A stretch of 50,661 nt of DNA from Nitrospirae bacterium JdFR-81 (lineage in GTDB: Bacteria; Nitrospirota; Thermodesulfovibrionia; UBA6902): the NCBI GenBank assembly GCA_002011735.1, contig MTOQ01000069.1:1-50661 (forward strand). Reading direction: 5' to 3'. The notes under the pieces are model-generated. The model was not told where the DNA came from. It did no database searches and worked only from the letters and a program-made list of their open reading frames with translations. This document shows, piece by piece, positions 18,019 through 27,741 of this stretch. The position numbers and the translations under genes are program-made. Each line of letters begins with the position of its first letter. Position 1 is the first letter of the stretch.

Positions 18019-19461
18019 ATGAGTCGTGTAATGTTTGTGGCACATGTTGATAGAACCATGCTATTGAGCGGGGGGTTTGTCACATTCGGTCCCATGTGGC
18101 TCTCCGCGGTTCTCAAGCAACAGGGCCATGAATGCACCATAGCAGGGGTCAATTACAGGGAGGTCGAGAAGACCTTCAGGGAGTTCAAGCCTGACATCGT
18201 CGCCTATACAGCCTTCAGTGGTGGACATATCACCATGCTTGAGTGGAACAGGAAGCTCAAGCAGAAGTACAGGTTTTTCTCTGCATTTGGAGGCCCCCAT
18301 CCAACCTTCTCGCCTGAGATGATAGAGGAGGACGGTGTGGATGGTGTATGCAGGGGGGAGGGCTTTGAGGCACTGCCCGAGTTTGTCAATAAGTACGAAA
18401 AAGGAGAGGATATAACCAATATAAAGAACTGGTGGGTCAAGGTAGACGGGAAGATATATAAGAACCCCCAGCGCCCCCTGATCAAGAATCTTGATGTCCT
18501 CCCCTATCCTGACAGGAGTCTCTACGACAAATACAAGGATTACAGGCTCGCAAGGACCGCCACCGTGATGACCAGCCAGGGATGCCCGTTTAACTGTTCT
18601 TACTGCTTTAACCACCAGTTACACAAGATGAGGGTAAAGGGTGACCCGATCTTCAGGCAGAGGAGCGTTGATCACGTCATAGGGGAGCTGAAACAGCTGA
18701 AGAGAGACTACCCAAGGGTTGAGTACATAGTATTCAGGGACGAGATTATAGATATCAACAAAGAGTGGGTGAGGGAGTTCTCTGAAAAATACCCGAAGGA
18801 GATCGGTCTTCCCTTCTATTGCCTTATGAGGCCTGAGCTTATAAGGGAGGATGTGGTTGACCTCCTCAAGAAGGCAGGTATGTACTATGTGGGGATCGGG
18901 ATTGAATCAGGTAATGACTTCATAAGAAACAAGATACTGAGAAGGAACATGACCAAGGAACAGATCATAAACGGACTGAAGATCCTGAGGGACAGGAATG
19001 TGAAGTTCTCCATGTATAATATAATCGGAGCACCTGGCGAGACCCTCGAGACAGCAATGGAGACATGGGAACTGACGGTGAAGTGCAAACCCACATTCTG
19101 CGATGCCTTCCTCCTCACACCCTATCCCAAGACAGACATCTACAATTATTCTGTCGCAAATGGCTTCTTCAATCCGGATATAAAATATCCCGAGACATAT
19201 CACGACAGGCTGGTCATGAACCTGAAGAACAAGAGAGAACTCGAAAACTTCATGCACCTGCTTGGTGTTGCAGTGGAGTTTCCATTCATAATGCCCCTTG
19301 TAAAGAATGTATTGATAAAGCTACCCCTCAGACCGCTTTATAACAGGATAAGAAAATTCTGGAAGGGTTATGTCTACAGATACAGGATATACCCCTACAA
19401 GGTGAATGCAAGGGAGAGCATAAGGATAATCTATAACGAGATCTTCGTCTCAAAGGCATAA
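18019..19461 (+). CDS. B12-binding-domain radical SAM protein
   Basis: GCPFNCSYCFN cluster motif; N-terminal FGPMWLSAVLKQQGHECTIAG; IGAPGET. Confidence 0.92.
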   Translation: MSRVMFVAHVDRTMLLSGGFVTFGPMWLSAVLKQQGHECTIAGVNYREVEKTFREFKPDIVAYTAFSGGHITMLEWNRKLKQKYRFFSAFGGPHPTFSPEMIEEDGVDGVCRGEGFEALPEFVNKYEKGEDITNIKNWWVKVDGKIYKNPQRPLIKNLDVLPYPDRSLYDKYKDYRLARTATVMTSQGCPFNCSYCFNHQLHKMRVKGDPIFRQRSVDHVIGELKQLKRDYPRVEYIVFRDEIIDINKEWVREFSEKYPKEIGLPFYCLMRPELIREDVVDLLKKAGMYYVGIGIESGNDFIRNKILRRNMTKEQIINGLKILRDRNVKFSMYNIIGAPGETLETAMETWELTVKCKPTFCDAFLLTPYPKTDIYNYSVANGFFNPDIKYPETYHDRLVMNLKNKRELENFMHLLGVAVEFPFIMPLVKNVLIKLPLRPLYNRIRKFWKGYVYRYRIYPYKVNARESIRIIYNEIFVSKA

Positions 19462-19577
19462 CACCATCCTTACAATCAAGCCTGACACCACACCTTCCCT
19501 CCTTCCAGATGGGAGGAGGCGTGCCGTTTATTGACTGTTAGGCCACGAGTAATTATTATAAAAGTGTAGAGTCCCTT

Positions 19578-21161
19578 ATGAGGTGTTTGCTTATATCACT
19601 CCAGAGTAACGCCTATGTCACAGGCCTCAAGTATCTTGCGGCGAGCATCCTTGCCAATGGACACGATGCAAGGATCCTCCTCTTACCAGGCTATCTGGAG
19701 CCTGAGCTGAATCCTGAGATAGAGGGTTTTATCAGGGACTACGCCCCTGACCTGATCGGGATAAGCCTCATGTCCATTGAATTCTATCCTGCCAAGAATC
19801 TCACCATGCTCCTCCGCAGGAGGTTCTCCATTCCGATAATCTGGGGTGGTGTACATGTGGTAATAAGCCCTGATGAATGCCTCAAATACGCAGATTATAT
19901 CTGTTGTGGTGAGGGTGAAAGGCCGATCGTCTCCCTGCTTGATCATATAAATGAACACGGAAGGGACTCCATACCCCAGATCCCAGGAATATGGGTGAAT
20001 AGGGATGGGAGGTTGATAAAGAATTCATATGCACCACCGGTCATGGATCTGGACAGCCTTCCATTCCAAGAGTATCTGCCCGATTATTTTTATGGCCTCC
20101 ACAAGGGCAGGATTTATAACTTTGCAAAGAACCCCCGTCTGTTCCGCAGATACGCCCTTTATGGCGGCACATGCCACATGATGATAACCACAAGGGGCTG
20201 CCCTTTTAAGTGTGGTTACTGTGCCAACTCATATCTCATAAATGTGTATGGAAGAAAGGTGAGGGAGCGATCTGTTGATAACTGTATGAAAGAGCTCCTC
20301 CATGTCAGGAAAGACCCATATCTGCTTTATATCAATTTCGAAGATGACTGCTTTTTTGCCCACAGCAGGGAGTGGATAAGGGAGTTCTCCAGGGAATACA
20401 GGAGGCATATAAGACTCCCTTTTATAGTGAGGGCCATACCAACCATGCTTGATGAGGAGAAGCTATTCATGCTGAAGGAGGCAGGCCTCAGCATGGTGGT
20501 GATGGGTATCCAGAGTGGTAGCGACCGTGTCAACTTTGAGGTGTTTGACAGGAGGATCAGGTTCAACTCCGTCATGAGGGCGGCTGAACTCATATCGGAT
20601 GCAAAGGTGGCCGGTTTTTATGAGATGATAGTCGACAATCCCTATGAGTCAGAAGAAGACGAGATGCAGACCATAGAGTCAATGGCCAGGCTCAAGAGGC
20701 CCTATATAATCTCCCTGGCCCATCTAACATTCTTTCCAGGGACACCGCTTACAGAGAGGGCGATAAGGGACAATATAGCTGACCCAGAGGCCTACCTATA
20801 CAGATACATGGTCAAGATCGATATGACCTATAATAATAAGCTCCTCGGTATAGCCCCGTATATACCGAGGAGCCTTGTGAGGTATCTCAATAGGCCCGAA
20901 AGGCAAAGGCATGGCCTTCATAACACTCTTGTCAATATCCTCCATTTTGTCGTTAAGAGGAGCATCGAGCCTGCGGTCTTCTTGTTCATCATGAGCAGGT
21001 CACTCAATTACAACATCAGACTGACCATCAGGACGGTGCTGGGTAACTGGCGCTCTGCGCTCACCAAACTGATATCCAATTATCTTGGCAGGGGCGATAT
21101 GGAGTATGACCAGAAACTGGCCATGGCAAGGGAGAGGATGCCCGAGCTATTCAATAGATAG
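19578..21161 (+). CDS. B12-binding-domain radical SAM protein
   Basis: TTRGCPFKCGYCANSYL; IWGGVHVVISPDECL. Confidence 0.9.
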   Translation: MRCLLISLQSNAYVTGLKYLAASILANGHDARILLLPGYLEPELNPEIEGFIRDYAPDLIGISLMSIEFYPAKNLTMLLRRRFSIPIIWGGVHVVISPDECLKYADYICCGEGERPIVSLLDHINEHGRDSIPQIPGIWVNRDGRLIKNSYAPPVMDLDSLPFQEYLPDYFYGLHKGRIYNFAKNPRLFRRYALYGGTCHMMITTRGCPFKCGYCANSYLINVYGRKVRERSVDNCMKELLHVRKDPYLLYINFEDDCFFAHSREWIREFSREYRRHIRLPFIVRAIPTMLDEEKLFMLKEAGLSMVVMGIQSGSDRVNFEVFDRRIRFNSVMRAAELISDAKVAGFYEMIVDNPYESEEDEMQTIESMARLKRPYIISLAHLTFFPGTPLTERAIRDNIADPEAYLYRYMVKIDMTYNNKLLGIAPYIPRSLVRYLNRPERQRHGLHNTLVNILHFVVKRSIEPAVFLFIMSRSLNYNIRLTIRTVLGNWRSALTKLISNYLGRGDMEYDQKLAMARERMPELFNR

Positions 21162-21163
21162 TC

Positions 21164-22201
21164 TCATCTGCCCTCGTAAATCCCTTTGATCTTTTGATAA
21201 AAGTCCTCTGGCTCTGATCGTGGCATATACTCCTTCTTCTCCATGAGGAGCTGGTGGATGATATGGGCACACAGACCGGCGGTCTCACCCTCTTTCACAA
21301 ACAACAGGCTGTTCGGATAATATACGTATTCACCGGTGTATACAGGCCTCTTGACCGAGACCGTGAAGTCAGAAAAGAATGTCCTCCCTTCACAGCTCAG
21401 GGGTCTGAGGATGATGTCTGCCCTGCTGTGGGCCTCCATGGAGGAGAGTATATCATCACTCTCTATGAAGATGAGATCCTTGGAGACCTTCCTCGCCTTC
21501 TCCTCAAGGACATGCTGTAATTTAATAGAGGGCCTTTCTGATATGGATATGATTACACCTGTGCCGGTGTCAAGGGGGAGGCCAAGGAGGTTGTCGAGTA
21601 TATCAAAGATAAAGGATGGGTACTGGATATTCGAGAATGCGATAACCCGCTTCTTGTCCTGGAGCTTTGCCATGAGCTTTGATTTATGGCCCTTCATCTC
21701 CTCAGGTATACAGATGAAGGAGGGGATCATCACAAGATTGTGCCGGCGTTTGAATATGTCTGCAACCTCATAGGTGTCCCTGTCCTCACAGATTATCTTG
21801 TGTGCAAGGGCAAAGGATGTGAATAGTGTCTGTCTGCCACCAACAGGGCTGCGCATCTGGCCCATTATGGAGAACAGCTCTGAATGGATGGTTATTACGG
21901 TCCGTGCATTGAAGAGCCTCCCTATGAGTATAGAGGTCATGAGCTTCAATAATCCGAGACGGAGATAACCCTTTGTGGAGAAGTGTATGACATCCTTCCC
22001 CCATGCATGTCTCATGAGCTTCAGGACAAAGTCAATATACCCTCTTGAATGGATAAACTCCTTCTCAGCAGGAGGGGACTCAGAGATATTAATGGCCATG
22101 CACTCATTGCCGTCTGACTGGAGTCTCTTAAGAAGGGAGATATTGCAGACGCTCTCCTCCTCATAGGGTGGTGCAAAATTTCCTATCAGCAGTATCCTCA
22201 T
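21164..22201 (-). CDS. Possible GT4-like glycosyltransferase, divergent
   Basis: MRILLIGNFAPPYEEESVCNISLLKRLQSDGNECMAI and VIHFSTKG / VITIHSE resemble a GT-B N-terminal domain; weak C-terminal motif. Confidence 0.45.
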   Translation of the reverse strand: MRILLIGNFAPPYEEESVCNISLLKRLQSDGNECMAINISESPPAEKEFIHSRGYIDFVLKLMRHAWGKDVIHFSTKGYLRLGLLKLMTSILIGRLFNARTVITIHSELFSIMGQMRSPVGGRQTLFTSFALAHKIICEDRDTYEVADIFKRRHNLVMIPSFICIPEEMKGHKSKLMAKLQDKKRVIAFSNIQYPSFIFDILDNLLGLPLDTGTGVIISISERPSIKLQHVLEEKARKVSKDLIFIESDDILSSMEAHSRADIILRPLSCEGRTFFSDFTVSVKRPVYTGEYVYYPNSLLFVKEGETAGLCAHIIHQLLMEKKEYMPRSEPEDFYQKIKGIYEGR

Positions 22202-22202
22202 A

Positions 22203-23009
22203 TCAATCCACGGTTACACTCACACTGTCACCAATCTTTATATTGTATCTATCAGAGGCCCTGCCTTTATATGTGAAGAGCTCAAGATTACCAAAGCTAT
22301 TTATAAGGCACGATAGCCCCGCATCCCCTGCCTCCTCGTAATAACCAACAAACCTGACGGTCTGTCCTGTGTACCGGACCCTTAGCCTCTCTATCGAGAA
22401 CGGAGAGGACAGCCGCTCTATGTCATCCCTGGTGATATTCGTTATGGCATTACCGAATGTATCGATCAATATCACGTAACCCTTTATTGTCCTGTCGTCT
22501 TCAACCGCTGGCCTTATCGTCGGGATCTTAACATAGTCATTTACCTCTTCGCCAAACCTGGATACATCGATCCCCTTTGAGAGCCATGCCGCCACGGGTG
22601 AAAAGATATCCCTTCCATGGAATGTCGAGCCCTTTGAAGGTAAAAAGTGGTGTGTTGATGTAAGATGGATGACCTTCAGAAACTCTCTGGATGTCCCTTC
22701 AAAGATCGGTGTGAATATACCATTGTCAGGGCCTATGAAGTAATGATCCTCTGTCACCACCAGTATCGGCCTCCTGCCACTACCAACCCCTGGATCCACA
22801 ACCACCACATGGATCGTCTCCTTTGGAAAGTAACTATAACTCATGGATATCACGAGCGATGCCTCAAGGATGTTATGAGGGGTGATGTTATGAGAGATAT
22901 CAACTATATGGACATCCGGGTTTATATTCAGTATCACCCCCTTCATGATCCCCACAAATGGATCCTTCAGCCCAAAGTCTGTTGTCAGTGTTATCACCCG
23001 CCTTTGCAC
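22203..23009 (-). CDS. SAM hydroxide adenosyltransferase (DUF62 family)
   Basis: ITLTTDFGLKDPFVGIMKGVI, VVVVDPGVGSGRRPI and FIGPDNGIFTPIF motifs. Confidence 0.92.
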   Translation of the reverse strand: MQRRVITLTTDFGLKDPFVGIMKGVILNINPDVHIVDISHNITPHNILEASLVISMSYSYFPKETIHVVVVDPGVGSGRRPILVVTEDHYFIGPDNGIFTPIFEGTSREFLKVIHLTSTHHFLPSKGSTFHGRDIFSPVAAWLSKGIDVSRFGEEVNDYVKIPTIRPAVEDDRTIKGYVILIDTFGNAITNITRDDIERLSSPFSIERLRVRYTGQTVRFVGYYEEAGDAGLSCLINSFGNLELFTYKGRASDRYNIKIGDSVSVTVD

Positions 23010-23920
23010 CTCAGACCCCCTATGAGCTGGTTTATGTCCCTTATCCCCTCATCCTCCATAAACGACCTTATCCCCTCAAGGACATCCATTGTAGCCCGTG
23101 GATTAATAAAATTTCCAGTCCCCACAGCCACTGCACTTGCACCTGCCAAGATGAACTCAATGGCATCCTCGGCGCTCACTATGCCACCCATGCCTATTAT
23201 CGGTATATCGACGGTATTATAGCACTCCCACACCATCCGTAAGGCTATAGGCTTGATGGCAGGGCCTGACAGACCACCCGTGATGTTTGCAAGGCGGGGC
23301 CTCCTCTGCCTTATATCAACACTCATACCAGGGATTGTATTGATCAAGGATATTATATCAGTGCCTGAATCCTCTGCAACCTTCGCAAATCTGCCTATAT
23401 CACCCACATCAGGAGAGAGCTTTGTTATCAGGGGCAGGGGAACCCGTCTCTTGACTCTCTTTATCAGATCTGAAAGGAGCCTTGTGCTCTTTCCAAAGAC
23501 CATTCCACCCTTCTTCACATTCGGGCATGAGACATTCAGCTCTATCGCATCAACACCTGCTGAGGCCAGCCTCTCGGCAAGCTCTACATACTCATCGATC
23601 GATCGGCCAAGGATATTCACGATCACCTTTGTATCAAGGCCCTTCAGGAATGGTAATTCATCCCTGAGAAATGCGTCCAACCCTGCATTCTGCAGGCCAA
23701 TGGCATTGAGCATCCCGCAGGGGGTCTCACATATCCTTGGCGGAGGATTACCCTCCATCGGCCTTAGGGATATGCCCTTTGTTACTATTGCACCAAGGCT
23801 GTTCAGGTCGATATACTCTGAATATTCCCTCCCGCAGCCAAATGTCCCTGATGCGGTTATGACAGGGTTTTTCAAACTCAGTCCCCCAAGCCTGACTGAT
23901 AGATTCATCCCCTTCACCAC
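22994..23920 (-). CDS. pyrD: Dihydroorotate dehydrogenase B, catalytic subunit
   Basis: NPVITASGTFGCGREYSEY, ELNVSCPNVKKGG and GMGGIVSAEDAIEFILAGASAVAVGT. Track N-terminus over-extended; GTG at 23920 has SD GGAGG. Confidence 0.93.
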   Translation of the reverse strand: MVKGMNLSVRLGGLSLKNPVITASGTFGCGREYSEYIDLNSLGAIVTKGISLRPMEGNPPPRICETPCGMLNAIGLQNAGLDAFLRDELPFLKGLDTKVIVNILGRSIDEYVELAERLASAGVDAIELNVSCPNVKKGGMVFGKSTRLLSDLIKRVKRRVPLPLITKLSPDVGDIGRFAKVAEDSGTDIISLINTIPGMSVDIRQRRPRLANITGGLSGPAIKPIALRMVWECYNTVDIPIIGMGGIVSAEDAIEFILAGASAVAVGTGNFINPRATMDVLEGIRSFMEDEGIRDINQLIGGLRCKGG

Positions 23921-24690
23921 ACTATATCCTCCATTGAGAACACAGGCCCCTCCCTGCACACACGCCTGTAGCCATGCCTCGTCCTGACAGCACAACCAAG
24001 GCATGTGCCCACACCACATGCCATATTCTCCTCGAGCGATACATATCCTTTAAGCCCGAATTCTTCGGCAATAACCGATACCTCCCTCAACATTGGCCTT
24101 GGCCCACATGCATAGAGACGGTAATGCATCGGTTCTGATGAGCGATAAGACAGGAACTCCCTGAGGTGTCCTGTGACCATGCCCTTATAACCATGGCTTC
24201 CATCCTCTGTTGATATCATAACCCTGATACCCATGCGCTTCAACTCCCTTAAGTTCAACAGCTCCTTCTTGGTCCTTGCACCATAAAACAGGATGACCCT
24301 CCCTCCCCTGTTCGCCTCTGCAAATGAAAAGATGGAGGCAATCCCAAGGCCTCCAGCAACCAGGATCATCCCCCTGTCATCCCCCTCTGCCTGTGGGAAG
24401 CCATTGCCCAGTGGACCAAGGACATTGATCCTTTCCCCAGCACCCTTATCCCTTAACAGTGCCGTCCCCCTTCCAACAACCCTGTAAAGTATCTGGAGGT
24501 CTCCATCAAGCCATCGATAGACACTGAACGGCCTCTTCAGGAGTGGATCAAGGCCATCACCAACAGAGACCATAAGAAACTGGCCAGGCACTGGCCTCTT
24601 TATCCTTCTCAATGGATGGAGTGTGAGGAGATAGAGGCTGGATGCAATCCTTCTGTTGTCTTTTACGGTAGCCTGGAATATCCTACTCAA
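23914..24690 (-). CDS. pyrK: Dihydroorotate dehydrogenase B, electron transfer subunit
   Basis: KRPFSVYRW, YACGPRPMLREV and ENMACGVGTCLGCAVRT. Confidence 0.93.
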   Translation of the reverse strand: MSRIFQATVKDNRRIASSLYLLTLHPLRRIKRPVPGQFLMVSVGDGLDPLLKRPFSVYRWLDGDLQILYRVVGRGTALLRDKGAGERINVLGPLGNGFPQAEGDDRGMILVAGGLGIASIFSFAEANRGGRVILFYGARTKKELLNLRELKRMGIRVMISTEDGSHGYKGMVTGHLREFLSYRSSEPMHYRLYACGPRPMLREVSVIAEEFGLKGYVSLEENMACGVGTCLGCAVRTRHGYRRVCREGPVFSMEDIVW

Positions 24691-25156
24691 AGTTTATCTC
24701 TAATATCTCATACTCGATCGTCCCTGATGGTGCCTTAACGGTCACAATGTCACCAACGGACTTACCGATGAGTGACCTCGCAACAGGAGAATTTATGGAT
24801 ATCCTGCCTGCCTTTACATCTATCTCATCAGGCCCAACGATATGGAACACCTTCTCCTCAGAGGTCTCGGTATCCGAGACCTTCACCCTCGCACCAAAGG
24901 CAACGCTATCAAGCGAGAGCCTTGAAGGGTCTATGACCTGTGCCCTCGCTATCCTGTCCTGGATTTCCCGTATACGGGCCTCTATAAAGGCCTGTCTCTC
25001 CTTTGCCGCATGGTATTCCGCATTCTCGGAGAGGTCACCATGGGCCCTTGCCTCGGCAATGGCCTGCATCACCCGTGGCCTCTCCACCTTCAACAGTCTC
25101 TCAAGCTCCTCCTTAAGCCTTTTATACCCCTCGGGCGTGATCGGTATCCTTTGCAT
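24683..25156 (-). CDS. greA: Transcription elongation factor GreA
   Basis: ITPEGYKRLKEELERLLKVERPRVMQAIAEARAHGDLSENAEYHAAKE. Confidence 0.97.
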   Translation of the reverse strand: MQRIPITPEGYKRLKEELERLLKVERPRVMQAIAEARAHGDLSENAEYHAAKERQAFIEARIREIQDRIARAQVIDPSRLSLDSVAFGARVKVSDTETSEEKVFHIVGPDEIDVKAGRISINSPVARSLIGKSVGDIVTVKAPSGTIEYEILEINFE

Positions 25157-25280
25157 GAGGAAATTTTAACAATACACAGAGTTAATGTAAATACCCTGGG
25201 GCACCTTTTGTTATCGTGGGCATATAGGGAATCTTTGGAGCCTCTATAGTCCCTCTTTCTACCTATGAACAGGCTCCTCT

Positions 25281-26381
25281 TCAGCCCTTTAAAAGGTGCA
25301 GGTTGCCTATCCTCACGTTCTTCAGCCCCTGCTCGTGTGCTATCCTGAGACAGTTGTTGGCTGCCTGCTTTGTGATTAAGGGCATATCAGACATGTAGAA
25401 GTGTGGATAAAATGCAAGGAGACAGTAGGGTATCTCGGGGTTTATCTCGGCTATAAACCTTGCTATACCCCTTATCTCGTCCTCCTCAACATAACCAGGC
25501 ACAAGGAGGGTGCTTGCAACAAGCAAGGGGGGTGAGGGTCTCTGGCCGACCATCTCACCGACCATCCTGAAATTCTCAAGCGTCCTCCTGTTGGATACGC
25601 CTGTCAGGGCGATGTGTATATTCTCGTCCCATGCCTTGAGATCGAATTTTATACATCCACCTGTCTCAAGGGACAGACTGACCATCTCTTTGAGCAGCCC
25701 TTTATTCATAGAGCCATTTGTCTCCCAGCAAATCCTCAGCGTCCTTTTGCCATATCTATCGATCGCCATCCTTGATGCCCTGATCGCAAAGGGAAGCTGT
25801 GGAGACGGGTCACCACCAAAATAACATATACACGAAGTCCTCTCATCCACGGCAGAGACAAGTCCTTCGACCGTGCTTGTATGAGGCCCCAGTGTCTGTT
25901 CCCTGAAGTGCCAGTTCTGACAGTACAGGCAATTGAAAGAACAGGCATGAAAGAATACGGCAAGGTTCTTATAACCATATTCAGGACCTGGCCTGTTTGC
26001 ATACTCTGGATAGCCAGCACCACTCCCTCCTGCGCACACCCAGTCAGCCACACAGTTTGTTGGAAGGGGGTCATGATACCATGAGAGCTTCCCGACAGAG
26101 GACGAGACCCCCCTCAATCTACCACCCTCATTCCTCCTCAGGCCACAATACCCCACCCCCCCATCTGGTATCCTGCACTCATTGATGCATATGCTGCAAT
26201 GCAGACCATCAGGGTCTCGGGGTGGCTCCTCCGGCAGGGCATATGCCATTCTACTCTTTATATGCGACTTTCTTATTAAAGGGGCAGCCTCTTCGGGCCT
26301 CTCTTTTATACACCCCGCACATACCCCTATCTCCCTTGATATGGATCCAGAGAATCTATTACATAAACAGCACCTGCCCAC
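25281..26381 (-). CDS. Radical SAM protein, PflA-like / AmmeMemoRadiSam-like, with extra N-terminal Cys clusters (GTG start)
   Basis: CSFNCLYCQNWHF; upstream CCLCNRF...CAGC and CSICINECRI...GYCGLR. Confidence 0.82.
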   Translation of the reverse strand: MGRCCLCNRFSGSISREIGVCAGCIKERPEEAAPLIRKSHIKSRMAYALPEEPPRDPDGLHCSICINECRIPDGGVGYCGLRRNEGGRLRGVSSSVGKLSWYHDPLPTNCVADWVCAGGSGAGYPEYANRPGPEYGYKNLAVFFHACSFNCLYCQNWHFREQTLGPHTSTVEGLVSAVDERTSCICYFGGDPSPQLPFAIRASRMAIDRYGKRTLRICWETNGSMNKGLLKEMVSLSLETGGCIKFDLKAWDENIHIALTGVSNRRTLENFRMVGEMVGQRPSPPLLVASTLLVPGYVEEDEIRGIARFIAEINPEIPYCLLAFYPHFYMSDMPLITKQAANNCLRIAHEQGLKNVRIGNLHLLKG

Positions 26382-26388
26382 CTCTCGG

Positions 26389-26955
26389 TCACCCTCTGAG
26401 ATTAAATAGTAGAAATGATAGGCCTATCAGTATGAATATCACCCCTGAGAGCCTTGTTACCACCCTTTCATTGAGCCTGTCCTGGAGGAATCTTCCAAGG
26501 TAGATGGCCACAATGGAGAGGGACAACAGCGCCATCATGACACCCATCAGCACCATCACCGCATTGTATCTGGTTGCGAACAGGCCTGAGGCAATCTGCG
26601 TCTTGTCTCCCCACTCCGCAAGGAAGGTGAGTGTGAACCCTGAATAGAACGGGCCCCTGAATCGATGGGTAGTCCCCTCCTCTTCTACATCCCTTCCTTT
26701 AAGGAAAAATATCCCGAACAATATGAAGATGATACCTGAGGCCGTCTTTATTAAATCCTGGGGCGCAACATCCGTGATCCATCTTCCTGCAAGGATGGCG
26801 ACCCCGTCAGTCAGCAGAAAGGCGAGCATTACACCGAATAGCAGTGACAGATGGGTCCTGGTCCTTGAGGAGAGCAGTAGTATGGAGATCTGCGTCTTGT
26901 CACCCAGCTCTGCAAGGCCGATTGTGATAAAAGGGATCAGGATATCATCAAACAT
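26389..26955 (-). CDS. UPF0016 / TMEM165-GDT1 family membrane cation transporter
   Basis: Duplicated AELGDKTQI and AEWGDKTQI motifs in hydrophobic repeats. Confidence 0.93.
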   Translation of the reverse strand: MFDDILIPFITIGLAELGDKTQISILLLSSRTRTHLSLLFGVMLAFLLTDGVAILAGRWITDVAPQDLIKTASGIIFILFGIFFLKGRDVEEEGTTHRFRGPFYSGFTLTFLAEWGDKTQIASGLFATRYNAVMVLMGVMMALLSLSIVAIYLGRFLQDRLNERVVTRLSGVIFILIGLSFLLFNLRG

Positions 26956-27051
26956 GGTAAGCCTTTAAATCATGCGGCTCTTTTAAAGATTGTAACATAT
27001 AATATCACCTTGATTTCATGGCAAGAATGAAGGGTCTCCTGATGTCACCAG

Positions 27052-27098
27052 CCACCGGGGTTATAGACCGTTAAAGATACCCCTGGTGGATTGTAATC
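27052..27098 (-). other. Strong inverted repeats in the queF/UPF0016 intergenic region
   Basis: CCACCGGGGTTAT...ATACCCCTGGTGG and GGATTGTAATCC. Confidence 0.5.
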
Positions 27099-27132
27099 CG
27101 CTGAAAGGGGTCGAGAGGGATGCCCCTGCCTG

Positions 27133-27513
27133 TTATGTCTTGCCGGTCCTTCCTGTTGAGACCCTGACTATGGTCTTTACATTACCACGGGGGTTGAAGT
27201 CGCCTGTCACCTCAAGATGCCTGGGCTTGAGAAGCCTCTTGAGATCATCGAATATCTGGTTGGTCACGGATTCGTGTGAGATGTATTCCCCCCTGAATCT
27301 ATTCAGATAGAGCTTTAGAGACCTTAACTCCACGATGTACCTATCGGGTATGTAATTGATCCTTATGGTTGCAAAGTCAGGATATCCAGAACGTGGACAT
27401 AGACAGGTAAACTCAGGAAAGCTTATCTCTATTGTATAGTCCCTGTCAGGATAGGGATTCTCCCATCGCTCAAGTTTCGCCTTGGATATCGCCTCCTCTC
27501 CGTACCTCTTCAT
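27133..27513 (-). CDS. queF: NADPH-dependent 7-cyano-7-deazaguanine reductase
   Basis: [47 protein letters not shown]. Confidence 0.95.
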   Translation of the reverse strand: MKRYGEEAISKAKLERWENPYPDRDYTIEISFPEFTCLCPRSGYPDFATIRINYIPDRYIVELRSLKLYLNRFRGEYISHESVTNQIFDDLKRLLKPRHLEVTGDFNPRGNVKTIVRVSTGRTGKT

Positions 27514-27741
27514 GGATTAATTATAACAAAATCATGGCATCTACTTTACGCCCCTTCAATGACATGATGGGTCTTTATGGAGTCTGCCCACCGTTCTTCT
27601 GTTATAATGGAGGTTGAGGGCTTTTAAATCTTGGGGCCATCTCCAGAGGGCTGATAAGATTATAAGGGTTTCGAGGGGCCAATCACTCGAACCCTTGAGT
27701 CCTCGGACACTTTAACTACTTATTATTATAGAGGTGGGGTT

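Noticed and set aside
27664-27715. Possible tRNA fragment on the minus strand (GGGTTCGAGT T-loop-like sequence)
   Set aside because: No acceptor stem, anticodon arm or D-arm could be assembled; probably just part of the hairpin.
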